64,000 nucleotides of DNA from Sphingobium sp. (GCA_003248935.1 QFQF01000003.1:124001-188000), one strand, 5' to 3'. Positions 34,789-44,630 are shown, counted from the stretch's first letter. The notes: generated from the letters alone by a model not told the origin. Numbers and translations: made by a program.

Positions 34789-35988
34789 TCAATCCGCCAA
34801 ACCGCCGCCCCTTGCACCGCCGACCCGTGCATCGCCGACCCGTGCACCGATGATGGCCTGATGCTGCCGCTCGGCGAACCTGTCGGTCATTCCGGCGATA
34901 TAATCGGCGATATGGCGGCTGCGCGCGGGCTCATCCCCGCCGCACTGATCCGACCAGCCCGCCCCCATCAATGCCGGGTCGGCCCGGTATGCGGCGAACA
35001 GGTCGCTGACGATGGTGCGCGCGCGGTCGGCGGCGGCCAGTTGCTCGGGGTGGTGATAGAGGGTCGCGTACATGAAGCGTTTCAGCCGCCTCTCCTCCTC
35101 GGCCAGCGTGGAAGAGAAGCCCGCCAGCGCCCGCCCGGCCGCCCGCACCTCGTCGACGGTCCGCACGCCGGCGGCGGCCACCGCTGCGCGCGTCGTGTCG
35201 ATCACGTCGGTCACCATGATGCCGATCTGTTCGCGGACCAGTTCCCGGATCAGCCGGTCTGGCGCGACGTCGGGGTGCCGCGCCCGCACCCGGTCCCAGC
35301 ATCCGGCGACCAGCGGCACGGACAATATCTGGTCGAGCGTCAGCAGCCCGGCCCGCAGCCCGTCGTCGATGTCGTGATTGTCATAGGCGATATCGTCGGA
35401 GATCGCGGCGACCTGCGCCTCCAGCGACGGCCAGCTTGCCAGTTCGAGGGGGAACAGCGCATCCGCTTCCCGCATCGCCCAGCCGGGATGCGCGATCGGC
35501 CCGTTATGCTTCGCCAGCCCCTCCAGCATATCCCAGGTGAGGTTCAGCCCGGACCAGCGCGGATAGGGCGATTCGAGCGTCATCAGCGTGCGCAGCGTCT
35601 GCGCATTGTGGTCGAAGCCGCCCTCGGCCTCCATCGCCTCCTCCAGCGCATCCTCGCCCGCATGACCGAACGGCGGGTGGCCGATGTCGTGGGCCAGGCA
35701 CAGCGCCTCGGTCAGATCCTCGTTCAGGCCCAGCGCCCGGGCGATCGTGCGGCCGATCTGCGCGACCTCCAGGCTGTGGGTCAGGCGGACGCGGAAATGG
35801 TCGCCGTCCGGCGCCACGAACACCTGCGTCTTGTGCCGCAGCCGGCGGAACGCGATCGAATGGACGATCCGGTCGCGGTCACGCTGGAACGCGTCGCGCG
35901 GCCCGCGCGTCTCGCCGCCCGGCTCGGCATGAAGGCGCCCGCGCGTATGTTCGGGATGACAGGCATGGGGGGCAAGGGGCTGGACCAT
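34789..35988 (-). CDS. dgt: Deoxyguanosinetriphosphate triphosphohydrolase-like protein
   Basis: HD-domain dNTP triphosphohydrolase, 399 residues, removing triphosphate from dNTPs and affecting pool balance. The metal-binding HD motif is LCLAHDIGHPPFGHAGEDAL; other conserved pieces are RDRDRIVHSIAFRRLRHKTQ, RLTHSLEVAQIGRTIARALG, FDHNAQ and DDIAYDNHDIDDGLR. This is the short (type 2) bacterial subfamily. Its 3' tail (GARVGDARVGGARGGGLAD) is a degenerate Gly/Ala-rich extension. It lies upstream of the riboswitch on the same strand and probably has a separate transcript. Confidence 0.94.
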   Translation of the reverse strand: MVQPLAPHACHPEHTRGRLHAEPGGETRGPRDAFQRDRDRIVHSIAFRRLRHKTQVFVAPDGDHFRVRLTHSLEVAQIGRTIARALGLNEDLTEALCLAHDIGHPPFGHAGEDALEEAMEAEGGFDHNAQTLRTLMTLESPYPRWSGLNLTWDMLEGLAKHNGPIAHPGWAMREADALFPLELASWPSLEAQVAAISDDIAYDNHDIDDGLRAGLLTLDQILSVPLVAGCWDRVRARHPDVAPDRLIRELVREQIGIMVTDVIDTTRAAVAAAGVRTVDEVRAAGRALAGFSSTLAEEERRLKRFMYATLYHHPEQLAAADRARTIVSDLFAAYRADPALMGAGWSDQCGGDEPARSRHIADYIAGMTDRFAERQHQAIIGARVGDARVGGARGGGLAD

Positions 35989-36094
35989 GGCTGCGCGCTC
36001 TATCCGCTCTCCTTATACACGTCACCGGAAAATGCTGTAGGATAAGGCGGGATGCCCGGCACGCGCCGCGCTCCACGCAACGGGAAGGCCGGGA

Positions 36095-36469
36095 ATGCTG
36101 CGTCACGCCATCGTGATCATCTTGGGTGCCATGTTCTCGGTCGCGGGCATGGCGCTGATGATAGAGGCGCTCCCCGATCTTGCGCATGACTGGTTCGCCG
36201 GGACGGCGATCGGCTTCGTCGCCTCCTATGCGTCGCTGTCGATCGCTTCGCAGGTCGTCGACGCGACCGTCCCGGAGGCGGATCACGCCTGGTGCACTCA
36301 AGCGATCATTCTGGTCGTCGCCCTGCCGATGCTCGCCAGCCTCGTCATTCCGACCGGGCGGACGGACCGGGTCTGGCCGGTGATCGGCGTCGTCCTGTCC
36401 TGCGCCGTCGCGTCCATCGTGACCTGGCGGATCGAGCATGCCCGGCAGCGCGGCGCACGCGGCGCCTGA
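36095..36469 (+). CDS. Small four-helix membrane protein, unknown function
   Basis: A 124-residue protein (MLRHAIVIILGAMFSVAGMA) with about four hydrophobic segments: residues 4-24, 36-54, 69-87 and 93-113, and a basic C-terminal tail. No signature is recognised; size and layout resemble small DUF membrane proteins. It is the first gene of a rightward run of small genes (cupin, 65 aa, 57 aa, lipoprotein) between dgt and sucC. Confidence 0.65.
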   Translation: MLRHAIVIILGAMFSVAGMALMIEALPDLAHDWFAGTAIGFVASYASLSIASQVVDATVPEADHAWCTQAIILVVALPMLASLVIPTGRTDRVWPVIGVVLSCAVASIVTWRIEHARQRGARGA

Positions 36470-36543
36470 GGCCGCGAACGGAACGGACTTCGGCCCGCGC
36501 CGTCAACCGGCGGCGGACATCATCAGCAAGGGAGGACATCGTC

Positions 36544-36951
36544 ATGCCGCATCTTCCGACCCAGCCCGCCCATCTCGGCCCGGGCGCCACGGCCAGCGTC
36601 GAGCCGCCCTTTCCGGCGGAGGGCGACCCGATGGCGTGGTACGCCGCCTATGGCGCGCGCCACGCCGCCGACGGCGCGGAGGGGCGTCTGGTCTCCCAAT
36701 ATGATTTCGCCGAAAGCTGGACGATGTGGGAGGTGCACCCGGCCGGCGCGGAGCTGGTGATCTGCACGGCTGGCGCTGTCACCCTCGTCCAGCAGTTCCC
36801 GGACGGGCGGGAGGAAACGGTCGCGCTCGGCCCCGGCGACTATGCGATCAACCCGCCCGGCGTCTGGCATACCGCCGACATAGCGCCCGGCGATCGCGCG
36901 ACCTGCATCTTCATCACGGCGGGTGAGGGAACCGGCCACCGCCCGCGCTGA
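36544..36951 (+). CDS. Cupin-domain protein
   Basis: A 135-residue single-domain cupin beginning MPHLPTQPAHLGPGATASVE. The second cupin motif is seen in VALGPGDYAINPPGVWHTAD; the first is degenerate (WTMWEVHPAGAELVICTAGA lacks the usual His pair), so metal binding is uncertain. AAGGGAGGACATCGTC places a strong ribosome binding site before ATG 36544, which I prefer over the longer frame that overlaps the preceding gene. Function unknown; such proteins often bind small polar ligands. Confidence 0.8.
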   Translation: MPHLPTQPAHLGPGATASVEPPFPAEGDPMAWYAAYGARHAADGAEGRLVSQYDFAESWTMWEVHPAGAELVICTAGAVTLVQQFPDGREETVALGPGDYAINPPGVWHTADIAPGDRATCIFITAGEGTGHRPR

Positions 36952-37083
36952 CCGCGTCCCGGCGGCGGTCTGTCGCAAGGACGGAGCACGGGCGGGCATC
37001 GGGCGGAACCGGCGGCGGCCACGCCTGTTCTGCCCTGCGAACCCCAACCGCCAACCCAGCAGGCAATAAGGAGGGCCTTACCC

Positions 37084-37281
37084 ATGCTCCGCACCCTGAT
37101 TTTCGGCGCCATCGCGGCCTATGTCGGCAAGAAACTGTATGACGACGGCACGCTGTCGGGCTTTCGCGACGATCTCGCCCGCCGCCTGTCTCCCGGTGAC
37201 GCATCCGCTCCGGTGCCGGGCGGCGTCGCCGTCCCTTCCGGCTCTGCCGCCGCGCCCGCGTCCGCACCGACGACGCACTGA
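37084..37281 (+). CDS. Small membrane-associated hypothetical protein (65 aa)
   Basis: A 65-residue protein, MLRTLIFGAIAAYVGKKLYD followed by a charged segment and a Pro/Ala-rich tail. The N-terminus could form a single amphipathic or membrane helix. AAGGAGGG (37069-37076) before the ATG at 37084 is an excellent ribosome binding site, supporting a real gene. Family not recognised. Confidence 0.65.
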   Translation: MLRTLIFGAIAAYVGKKLYDDGTLSGFRDDLARRLSPGDASAPVPGGVAVPSGSAAAPASAPTTH

Positions 37282-37689
37282 GGCAATCCGGTCATCGGCC
37301 GGGCCAAACAGACTCCGACTCGGCGCGACTCCGGGCGAATCCTTGTATTTTGCCCGGTTTGCGCGCGCCTGCGGAGCCGTTGTCGCGCCGTGGACCGTCC
37401 GCGCAGGGCCTGAACCGGGCTTTCCGCACCCCGCCGCCCCATCCCGCACCTGCGGTCCGGCCCGCCACACCCGAATCAACAACCGATTGAAATCGCATGG
37501 TTAACGCGCATTTCCCACGTTTTGCGGGGCGGGCCGAAACGGGGCGGCGATGAATGGCGCTCGCACCCCCTATGCCGCCATGTTATAGTCAAGTGTCGCC
37601 GCAACAGGGCGCCGTCCCATAATGATACACGTCGCGGGCGCTGCGGAGACAACCTCAATTCCAGAGGAGAGCTGGCAGGAGGGAAGCCC
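37282..37689. other. Intergenic region upstream of the 57-aa gene
   Basis: About 400 bases with no convincing gene; open frames are GC-driven and lack ribosome binding sites. The part from 37480 to 37680 carries AT-richer patches (TTGAAATCGCATGGTTAAC near 37487, TTATAGTCAAGTG near 37581, CATAATGATACACG near 37617) that could hold the promoter of the 57-aa gene. I see no terminator with a T-tract. Confidence 0.4.
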
Positions 37690-37863
37690 ATGACGGACGT
37701 GAATTACCTGCTGCTGCGTCAGCAGATCGCCTTGGTACAAGCCTCCCGGGCCGCCAGTCCGGAAAGCCGCGCCGCCCATGAGGGGCTGGCGCGCGGATAT
37801 GGCGACCGCGTGCGCGACTATCGCATCGAAAACAGCCGCGCCTTTGTGTCGCCCGCCGCCTGA
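37690..37863 (+). CDS. Small hypothetical protein (57 aa)
   Basis: A 57-residue soluble protein, MTDVNYLLLRQQIALVQASR, helical, with many Ala, Arg and Glu residues (SPESRAAHEGLARGYGDRVR) and no cysteine. GGAGGG sits 6 bases before ATG 37690. The pattern (helix of roughly 45 residues, conserved-looking MTDVNYLLLRQQ) suggests a small regulatory or structural protein with its own leader of about 200 bases. Family not recognised. Confidence 0.65.
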   Translation: MTDVNYLLLRQQIALVQASRAASPESRAAHEGLARGYGDRVRDYRIENSRAFVSPAA

Positions 37864-37925
37864 AGGGCGGTACGGGCGGTCGCTCACGGCCGGACTGTAA
37901 AACCGCCGTTCAGCTAAGCGGGCGC

Positions 37926-38273
37926 ATGACGATGCGCATGCGATCGACATCCCTCATCCGCGCCGCGCTCGTCGCCGCCCCCCTCGCCCTGGCGCTCGGC
38001 GCCTGCGCCACCGTCTCGCCGGAGGCCAAGGTCCGTGCCAACCTGATGGATGCCGGCCTGTCGCCGCGCATGGCCGGATGCATGGCCGAACGGATGGTCG
38101 ACCGGCTCAGCATTTCACAATTGCGAAGGCTGAAGTCGTTCGCCTCGGTGCGCAAGGTCGACTATCGTGACGCTACGATAGACGAGCTTCTTCACAAGCT
38201 CCGCGCCCTCGATGACCCAGAGATTTTCAGCGTTACGAGCCGCGCCGCCCTGTCCTGCGCCATCGCCGGATAG
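37926..38273 (+). CDS. Small lipoprotein, unknown function
   Basis: A 115-residue predicted lipoprotein: MTMRMRSTSLIRAALVAAPL followed by a lipobox ending ALGAC. The mature part is helical (PEAKVRANLMDAGLSPRMAG, then MAERMVDRLSISQLRRLKSF) with two more cysteines (GCMAER and LSCAIAG) that could form a disulfide. It contains no recognised domain. It is the last small gene before the sucC promoter. Confidence 0.75.
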   Translation: MTMRMRSTSLIRAALVAAPLALALGACATVSPEAKVRANLMDAGLSPRMAGCMAERMVDRLSISQLRRLKSFASVRKVDYRDATIDELLHKLRALDDPEIFSVTSRAALSCAIAG

Positions 38274-38292
38274 GGTTTTCCGGCCTTTCACC

Positions 38293-38322
38293 TTTGCAAT
38301 TTTGCAAAACCGGTTTGCGAAA
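38293..38322 (+). promoter_or_regulatory. Three TTTGCRA boxes in the sucC promoter region
   Basis: TTTGCAA occurs at 38293-38299 and 38301-38307 and TTTGCGA at 38314-38320, followed by AA. The TTTGCAAA core resembles the site bound by RamB/ScfR-type regulators of acetate, propionate and TCA genes in other bacteria. They lie about 80-110 bases before the sucC ATG. The regulator identity is a guess from motif similarity. Confidence 0.45.
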
Positions 38323-38400
38323 TGAGTCTGGCAATCGCCCCACCCCTGTGCTTTAGCGGCGGCCTGTCCGACGTCCTGCACATGAAAGGCGGCACTTGCG

Positions 38401-39600
<1,200 letters not shown>

Positions 39601-39613
39601 GCTCAGAACATAT

Positions 39614-39656
39614 ACCGGCGCGCCCGCAGAACAGAATGGGCGCGCCGGTTGTTTAT
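39614..39656 (+). terminator. Rho-independent terminator after sucC
   Basis: ACCGGCGCGCCC (39614-39625) pairs perfectly over 12 bp with GGGCGCGCCGGT (39638-39649), with a 12-base loop, followed by TGTTTATT. It lies 14 bases after the sucC stop and 37 bases before etfB, so it separates the two transcripts. Confidence 0.88.
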
Positions 39657-39693
39657 TGCTCCCCAGGCAGAGGCATGAACTGGAGGTAGGACG

Positions 39694-40443
39694 ATGAAGA
39701 TCCTTGTGCCCGTGAAGCGGGTGATTGATTACAACGTGAAGCCGCGTGTGAAGGCGGATGGCACGGGCGTTGACCTTGCGAACGTGAAGATGTCGATGAA
39801 CCCGTTCGACGAGATCGCGGTCGAGGAAGCGATCCGGCTGAAGGAGAAGGGCGCGGCGACCGAGATCGTGGCGGTGTCGATCGGCGTTGCGAAGGCGCAG
39901 GAAACGCTGCGCACGGCGCTCGCCATGGGCGCGGACCGGGCCATTCTGGTCCAGACCGATGACGAGGTCGAGCCGCTGGGCGTTGCGAAGATCCTCGCGA
40001 AGATCGTCGAGGAAGAGCAGCCGGGCCTGGTGATCCTGGGCAAGCAGGCGATTGACGACGACAGCAACCAGACGGGCCAGATGCTGGCCGCGCTGCTCGG
40101 CTGGGGCCAGGGCACGTTCGCGAGCAAGGTCGAGGTATCGGGCGACAGCGTCGACGTGACGCGTGAGGTCGACGGCGGGCTTGAGACCGTGAAGCTCAAG
40201 ACCCCGGCGATCATCACCACCGACCTGCGTTTGAACGAGCCGCGCTACGCCTCGCTCCCGAACATCATGAAGGCGAAGTCGAAGCCGCTGGCGACGAAGG
40301 CGCCTGCCGACTACGGCGTCGATGTCGCGCCGCGTCTGGAGACGCTCAAGGTCTCCGAACCGCCCAAGCGCTCGGCGGGCGTAAAGGTCGCCGACGTCGA
40401 TGAACTGGTGGCGAAGCTGAAAGCTCTGGGAGTGGCGGCATGA
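39694..40443 (+). CDS. etfB: Electron transfer flavoprotein, beta subunit
   Basis: AMP-binding subunit of ETF, passing electrons from acyl-CoA and other dehydrogenases to ETF:quinone oxidoreductase. The 249-residue protein starts MKILVPVKRVIDYNVKPRVK and includes the family pattern MNPFDEIAVEEAIRLKEKGA and the KQAIDDDSNQTGQMLAALLG signature region. GGAGGTAGGACG before ATG 39694 is a strong ribosome binding site. Its stop overlaps the etfA ATG by 4 bases. Confidence 0.97.
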   Translation: MKILVPVKRVIDYNVKPRVKADGTGVDLANVKMSMNPFDEIAVEEAIRLKEKGAATEIVAVSIGVAKAQETLRTALAMGADRAILVQTDDEVEPLGVAKILAKIVEEEQPGLVILGKQAIDDDSNQTGQMLAALLGWGQGTFASKVEVSGDSVDVTREVDGGLETVKLKTPAIITTDLRLNEPRYASLPNIMKAKSKPLATKAPADYGVDVAPRLETLKVSEPPKRSAGVKVADVDELVAKLKALGVAA

Positions 40444-41369
40444 AGACGCTTGTATGGGTTGAGCATGAGGGCGGCGCGGTCAAGGACGCGACGCTTTCGG
40501 CGGTCACCGCCGCATCGAAACTGGGTGAGGTCCACCTGATCGTCGCGGGTTCGGGCGTCGGCGGCGTGGCCGATGCCGCCGCGAAGATTGCGGGCGTGGG
40601 CAAGGTCCATGTCGCCGACGACGCGGCGTTCGACCATGCGCTGGCGGAGAATGTGGCGCCGCTGATCGTCGAGCTGATGGGCCATCATGACGCGTTCGTC
40701 GCGCCTGCGACCTCGAACGGCAAGAACATCGCGCCGCGCGTCGCCGCGCTGCTCGACGTGATGCAGATCAGCGACATCCTGTCGGTCGAGGGCGAGGACA
40801 CGTTCACGCGCCCGACCTATGCGGGCAACGCGATCGCGACCGTCCGCACGAAGGACGCGAAGAAGGTGATCACGGTGCGCGGCACCGCCTTCGAGAAGGC
40901 GGCGAGCGAGGGCGGATCGGGTGCGGTGGAGGCCGTGGCCTCGACCGGCGACAAGGGCCTTTCCTCCTTCGTGGGCGCCGAGATCGCGAAGCTGGAGCGT
41001 CCGGAACTGACGAGCGCGAAGGTGATCGTGTCGGGAGGCCGCGCGCTGAAAGACAGCGAGACGTTCGAGGCGACGATCTTCCCGCTGGCCGACAAGCTGG
41101 GCGCCGCCGTCGGCGCATCGCGCGCGGCGGTCGACGCGGGCTATGTCCCCAACGACTATCAGGTCGGCCAGACCGGCAAGATCGTCGCGCCGGAGGTCTA
41201 TGTCGCGGTCGGCATCTCGGGCGCGATCCAGCACCTTGCGGGCATGAAGGACAGCAAGACCATCATCGCCATCAACAAGGATGAGGACGCCCCCATCTTC
41301 CAGGTCGCCGACATCGGCCTCGTCGGTGACCTCTTCAAGATCGTACCCGAACTCACCGAAAAACTCTGA
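40440..41369 (+). CDS. etfA: Electron transfer flavoprotein, alpha subunit
   Basis: FAD-binding subunit of ETF, 309 residues, starting MKTLVWVEHEGGAVKDATLS. The C-terminal FAD domain carries SGGRALKDSETFE, SRAAVDAGYVPNDYQVGQTG, VAVGISGAIQHLAGMKDSKT and INKDEDAPIF. Translation is coupled to etfB by the overlapping ATGA. A stem-loop with a short T-tract follows the gene. Confidence 0.97.
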   Translation: MKTLVWVEHEGGAVKDATLSAVTAASKLGEVHLIVAGSGVGGVADAAAKIAGVGKVHVADDAAFDHALAENVAPLIVELMGHHDAFVAPATSNGKNIAPRVAALLDVMQISDILSVEGEDTFTRPTYAGNAIATVRTKDAKKVITVRGTAFEKAASEGGSGAVEAVASTGDKGLSSFVGAEIAKLERPELTSAKVIVSGGRALKDSETFEATIFPLADKLGAAVGASRAAVDAGYVPNDYQVGQTGKIVAPEVYVAVGISGAIQHLAGMKDSKTIIAINKDEDAPIFQVADIGLVGDLFKIVPELTEKL

Positions 41370-41400
41370 CCACACAGGGCTTTTCGGTATCCGAACGCAA

Positions 41401-41436
41401 AGGGGGCTCCGGCACATGCCGGGGCCCCTTGCTTTT
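41401..41436 (+). terminator. Rho-independent terminator after etfA
   Basis: Bases 41401-41413 pair with 41418-41430 (with two G-T pairs) around an ACAT loop, the core being CCGGC/GCCGG. The tail is GCTTTTG, a short T-run. It lies 31 bases beyond the etfA stop. Confidence 0.75.
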
Positions 41437-41826
41437 GCAGTGGGGAAATGGGCCGACGCCGGACTCAGAACCGGGCTGCCAGGGCCTCTTTCTGCCAGGC
41501 ACTAAAGCTACTGCCTTTGGTCGCCAACGATCGCAGCAGTGGTGCGGGGGAGGTTGGTCCACTCATGCGCGCATGCCGCCGTCCTGTCCTACCCGGGCCT
41601 CCACGCGCTACTCCAGCGCCATGCGAAACCGCCCTGCTGCTCCCTTCCCTATCGCCCCCGACACCGCGTCGCCGCCGCGCCGCCGTCACCCTGCCGCCGC
41701 GCGCCTGTCGCCGTTCGGTCGCGGACCCGTCGCGTTTGGTGCGCCATACCCGCAACTTCCGCAACTTCGGGCCGGCCGGAGGCATCTCCGCCCCTTCCGG
41801 CCAGCCCTTCCCGATCGGCCCGCCGC
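41437..41826. other. Intergenic region between etfA and nhaA
   Basis: About 390 bases between two convergent genes, without a clear gene. A 33-codon minus-strand frame (41465-41566, ending SFSAWQKEALAARF) is protein-like, but no ribosome binding site is visible. The region also holds one copy of a 22-bp repeat (41748-41769) found again at 59905-59926. Confidence 0.45.
41748..41769 (+). repeat. 22-bp dispersed repeat, copy 1
   Basis: A 22-base sequence built of two CGCAACTTC units after ACC. Its exact reverse complement occurs at 59905-59926. Both copies are in non-coding DNA and the match stops abruptly at both ends. It lies 58-79 bases downstream of... the wider context is convergent: downstream of nhaA (minus strand) and downstream of etfA. 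Confidence 0.75.
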
Positions 41827-43080
41827 TCAGCCCGCGACGTCGCCGTCGCGCTCGATCTCGTCGGCCTGCGCCGCCTCCACCGCGTCATGCTCCGGATGGA
41901 GCGGCGCGAAACGCAGCACCAGGAACCCCGAGATTGCCGACAGCAGCGATCCGGCCAGAATGCCGAGCTTCGCCTCCTCGACCAGTTCCGGCTCGCCGGG
42001 GAAGGCGAGCGGCGCGATGAACAGGCTCATCGTGAAGCCGATGCCGCACAGCAGCGCCATGCCGTAGATCTGCGCCCAGGTCGCCGCGCGCGGGCGCGGC
42101 GCGATGCCCAGCCGCACGCTGGTCCACAACGCGCCGAAAATGCCCGCCTGCTTGCCCAGGAACAGGCCGGCGGCGATCGCCAGCGGCAACGGCGCCAGCA
42201 CCTGCCCGACACCGCCGGACACATGCACGCCCGCATTGGCGAAGCCGAACAGCGGCACGATCAGATAGGCGCTCCAGGGATGCAGCGCATGTTCCAGCCG
42301 GTGCAGCGGACTGGCCGCATCGTCGGGCGCACCGGGCGTCCGCACGATCGGGATGGTGAAGGCCGCGAGCACCCCTGCGATCGTCGCGTGCACACCCGAC
42401 AGCAGCACGGCGTACCAGAGCAGCAGGAAACCGATCAGATAGGGCCAGAGGCTGCGCACCCCCGTCCGGTTGAGGACGACCATGCCCGCCAGCACGACCG
42501 CCGCCCCGGCCAGCGCCGCACTGTTCAGCCCCGCCGTATAGACCAGCGCGATGATCGCGACCGCCCCCATGTCGTCGACGATGGCGACCGTGACCAGCAA
42601 CAGCTTGAGGGAGGTCGGCGCACGCCTGCCCAGCAGCGCCAGCACGCCCATGGCAAAGGCGATGTCGGTCGCCGCCGGGATCGCCCAGCCCGACGACAGC
42701 GCCCCGCCGCCCGACACCGCGAGGTAGGCGATCGCCGGGAAGACCATGCCCGCTCCGGCGGCGACGGTCGGCAGCACCCGGCGGTTCCAGCTCGACAGGC
42801 GGCCGTCCACCATCTCGCGCTTGATCTCCAATCCGACGATCAGGAAGAAGATCGCCATCAGCCCGTCGTTGATCCACAGATGCGGCGTCATCGGTCCGAT
42901 CGCGGGCGACAGCACCGGCCCCAGCTCCGCATGCAGCGAGTCGTGATACAGATGATAGGTCGCGTCCGACGCGTTCGCGGCGACCATCGCCAGGATCGCG
43001 GCAAAAATCAGCAGCCCGCCGCTCCCGGCCTCGCTTGTCAGAAAGGCTCGCAGGGCGGAGCGATGTCGGTGCAAAATCAT
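41827..43080 (-). CDS. nhaA: Na+/H+ antiporter NhaA
   Basis: Inner-membrane sodium/proton antiporter for Na+ and alkaline-pH tolerance. From ATG 43080 (MILHRHRSALRAFLTSEAGS) the protein has 417 residues and about twelve helices. Conserved pieces include LWINDGLMAIFFLIVGLEIK, WAIPAATDIAFAMGVLALLG (unwound helix region) and the ion-binding pair of Asp residues in VTVAIVDDMGAVAIIALVY. The start is chosen because AGAGGAAG lies 5 bases upstream on the minus strand; ATG 43098 or 43158 would extend it. The C-terminus is acidic. Confidence 0.95.
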   Translation of the reverse strand: MILHRHRSALRAFLTSEAGSGGLLIFAAILAMVAANASDATYHLYHDSLHAELGPVLSPAIGPMTPHLWINDGLMAIFFLIVGLEIKREMVDGRLSSWNRRVLPTVAAGAGMVFPAIAYLAVSGGGALSSGWAIPAATDIAFAMGVLALLGRRAPTSLKLLLVTVAIVDDMGAVAIIALVYTAGLNSAALAGAAVVLAGMVVLNRTGVRSLWPYLIGFLLLWYAVLLSGVHATIAGVLAAFTIPIVRTPGAPDDAASPLHRLEHALHPWSAYLIVPLFGFANAGVHVSGGVGQVLAPLPLAIAAGLFLGKQAGIFGALWTSVRLGIAPRPRAATWAQIYGMALLCGIGFTMSLFIAPLAFPGEPELVEEAKLGILAGSLLSAISGFLVLRFAPLHPEHDAVEAAQADEIERDGDVAG

Positions 43081-43277
43081 GGGCTTCCTCTGCGGCATGT
43101 CGGCGGGCTTTCCGGAGACCGTAACGGGCCGGGACAGCAAAATCCATTTCGGTCGCACAACAGGCTTGCGGTTATGCGCGCTTTGCCATCATCCTCGCCG
43201 CAATCGTTTCGGGGGGAACGGCAATCGCTTGGGATGAGGTCCTCTTCTCTATCCTCGACAGGGCACAGCATGAGGCC

Positions 43278-44630
43278 ATGCTGTTCGCCGCCCTTGGCAT
43301 CCTTGTCGGCGGCATTGATGACCTGACCATCGACCTGCTGTTCTTCGCCCGCGCCGGATGGCGCCGCCTGACCGTCTATTCCCGCTTCACGCCGATGACG
43401 ACGCGCACGCTGCCCCTGGCCGAACGCGGCGGTGGCCTCGCGGTCTTCATCCCGGCCTGGCGCGAGGCCGACGTGATCGGCCGCATGCTCCGCACGACCC
43501 TGAAGCGCTGGGGCGCGGGTGGCGATTTCCGCCTGTTCGTCGGCACCTATCCCAACGATCCTCCCACGGCTCACGTCGTCGCCAATGTGGCGGCGGGTGA
43601 CGACCGGGTGATCCTCGCCATCAATCCGCGCCCCGGCCCCACGACGAAGGCCGATTGCCTGAATACGCTCTGGCGCGCGATGCTGGCGGAGGAGGCGGCG
43701 CGCGGCGCGTCGTTCAAGGCCGTGGTCCTGCACGACGCGGAGGATGTGGTGCATCCGGACTCGCTGCGCCTGCTCGACCGGATGGCCGACCGCTTCGATC
43801 TCGTGCAGTTGCCCGTCCTCCCCCTGCTCTCCCAGCAGTCGCTCTGGATCGCCGGGCATTATTGCGATGAATTTGCAGAGTCCCACCAGAAGTCCATGGC
43901 GGTGCGGGAGGCTGTGGGCGCCGCCCTCCCCTCCGCAGGCGTCGGCTGTGCGTTCAGCCGGAGCGCGCTGGCAGCGCTGGCCGCGCGACAGGACGGACAA
44001 CCGTTCGATCCCGGTTCCCTGACGGAGGACTACGAGGTCGGCCTGCGCATCGTGGAAATGGGCGGCCGCACCGCCTTCGTGCGGATGAAGGACAGCCATG
44101 GCGGCCTCGTCTGCACCCGCGAGCATTTCCCCGAGACGCTGGACGCCGCCGTCCGGCAGAAGGCGCGCTGGATGGTGGGCATCGCGCTGGCGGGATGGGA
44201 CCGGCTGGGCTGGCACGGGGGCCTTGCCGAGCGCTGGATGCGCCTGCGCGACCGGCGCAGTGCCATGGCGGCGATCGTGTTGTTCGCCGCCTATGTCGCC
44301 CTGCTGCTCTGGGGACTGAGCCGCGTGCTCGACCTCGCGGGCATCCATGCCCAGCCGCGACTGACGCCGTTCCTGAACGCGCTGGTCTGGATCAACGCCT
44401 TCCTGATGCTGTGGCGGCTGCTGATGCGGGCGCTGTTCGTCGGGCGGGCCTATGGCTGGCGCGAGGCGGCGCTGTCCGTCCCGCGCACGGTGATGGCCAA
44501 CCTCATCGCTATCCTGTCCGCACGGCGGGCGATCTTCCTCTATGTCCGGGTGCTGCGCGGCGGCCCGCAACTCTGGGAGAAGACGCAGCATCGCTTTCCC
44601 AGTCAACAGGCGCTGGAGGGCGGACGATGA
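43278..44630 (+). CDS. NfrB-like membrane glycosyltransferase (GT2)
   Basis: A processive-type GT2 enzyme, 450 residues from ATG 43278. Features: an N-terminal membrane segment (MLFAALGILVGGIDDLTIDL), GLAVFIPAWREADVIGRMLR as the GT2 start, DxD-like HDAEDVVHPDSLRLL, the acceptor motif LTEDYEVGLRI and a QKARWMVGI motif (Q-x-x-R-W), then four C-terminal helices. This matches the NfrB glycosyltransferase core but lacks the long C-terminal GSPII_E_N/MshEN part of E. coli NfrB. The protein-like frame extends about 40 codons upstream without any ATG/GTG/TTG, so the true start may be mis-sequenced or non-canonical. It overlaps the next gene by 4 bases. Confidence 0.85.
   Translation: MLFAALGILVGGIDDLTIDLLFFARAGWRRLTVYSRFTPMTTRTLPLAERGGGLAVFIPAWREADVIGRMLRTTLKRWGAGGDFRLFVGTYPNDPPTAHVVANVAAGDDRVILAINPRPGPTTKADCLNTLWRAMLAEEAARGASFKAVVLHDAEDVVHPDSLRLLDRMADRFDLVQLPVLPLLSQQSLWIAGHYCDEFAESHQKSMAVREAVGAALPSAGVGCAFSRSALAALAARQDGQPFDPGSLTEDYEVGLRIVEMGGRTAFVRMKDSHGGLVCTREHFPETLDAAVRQKARWMVGIALAGWDRLGWHGGLAERWMRLRDRRSAMAAIVLFAAYVALLLWGLSRVLDLAGIHAQPRLTPFLNALVWINAFLMLWRLLMRALFVGRAYGWREAALSVPRTVMANLIAILSARRAIFLYVRVLRGGPQLWEKTQHRFPSQQALEGGR

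Noticed and set aside
36292..36543. N-terminal extension of the cupin gene
   Set aside because: It overlaps the preceding membrane protein gene and lacks a ribosome binding site; ATG 36544 has a strong one.
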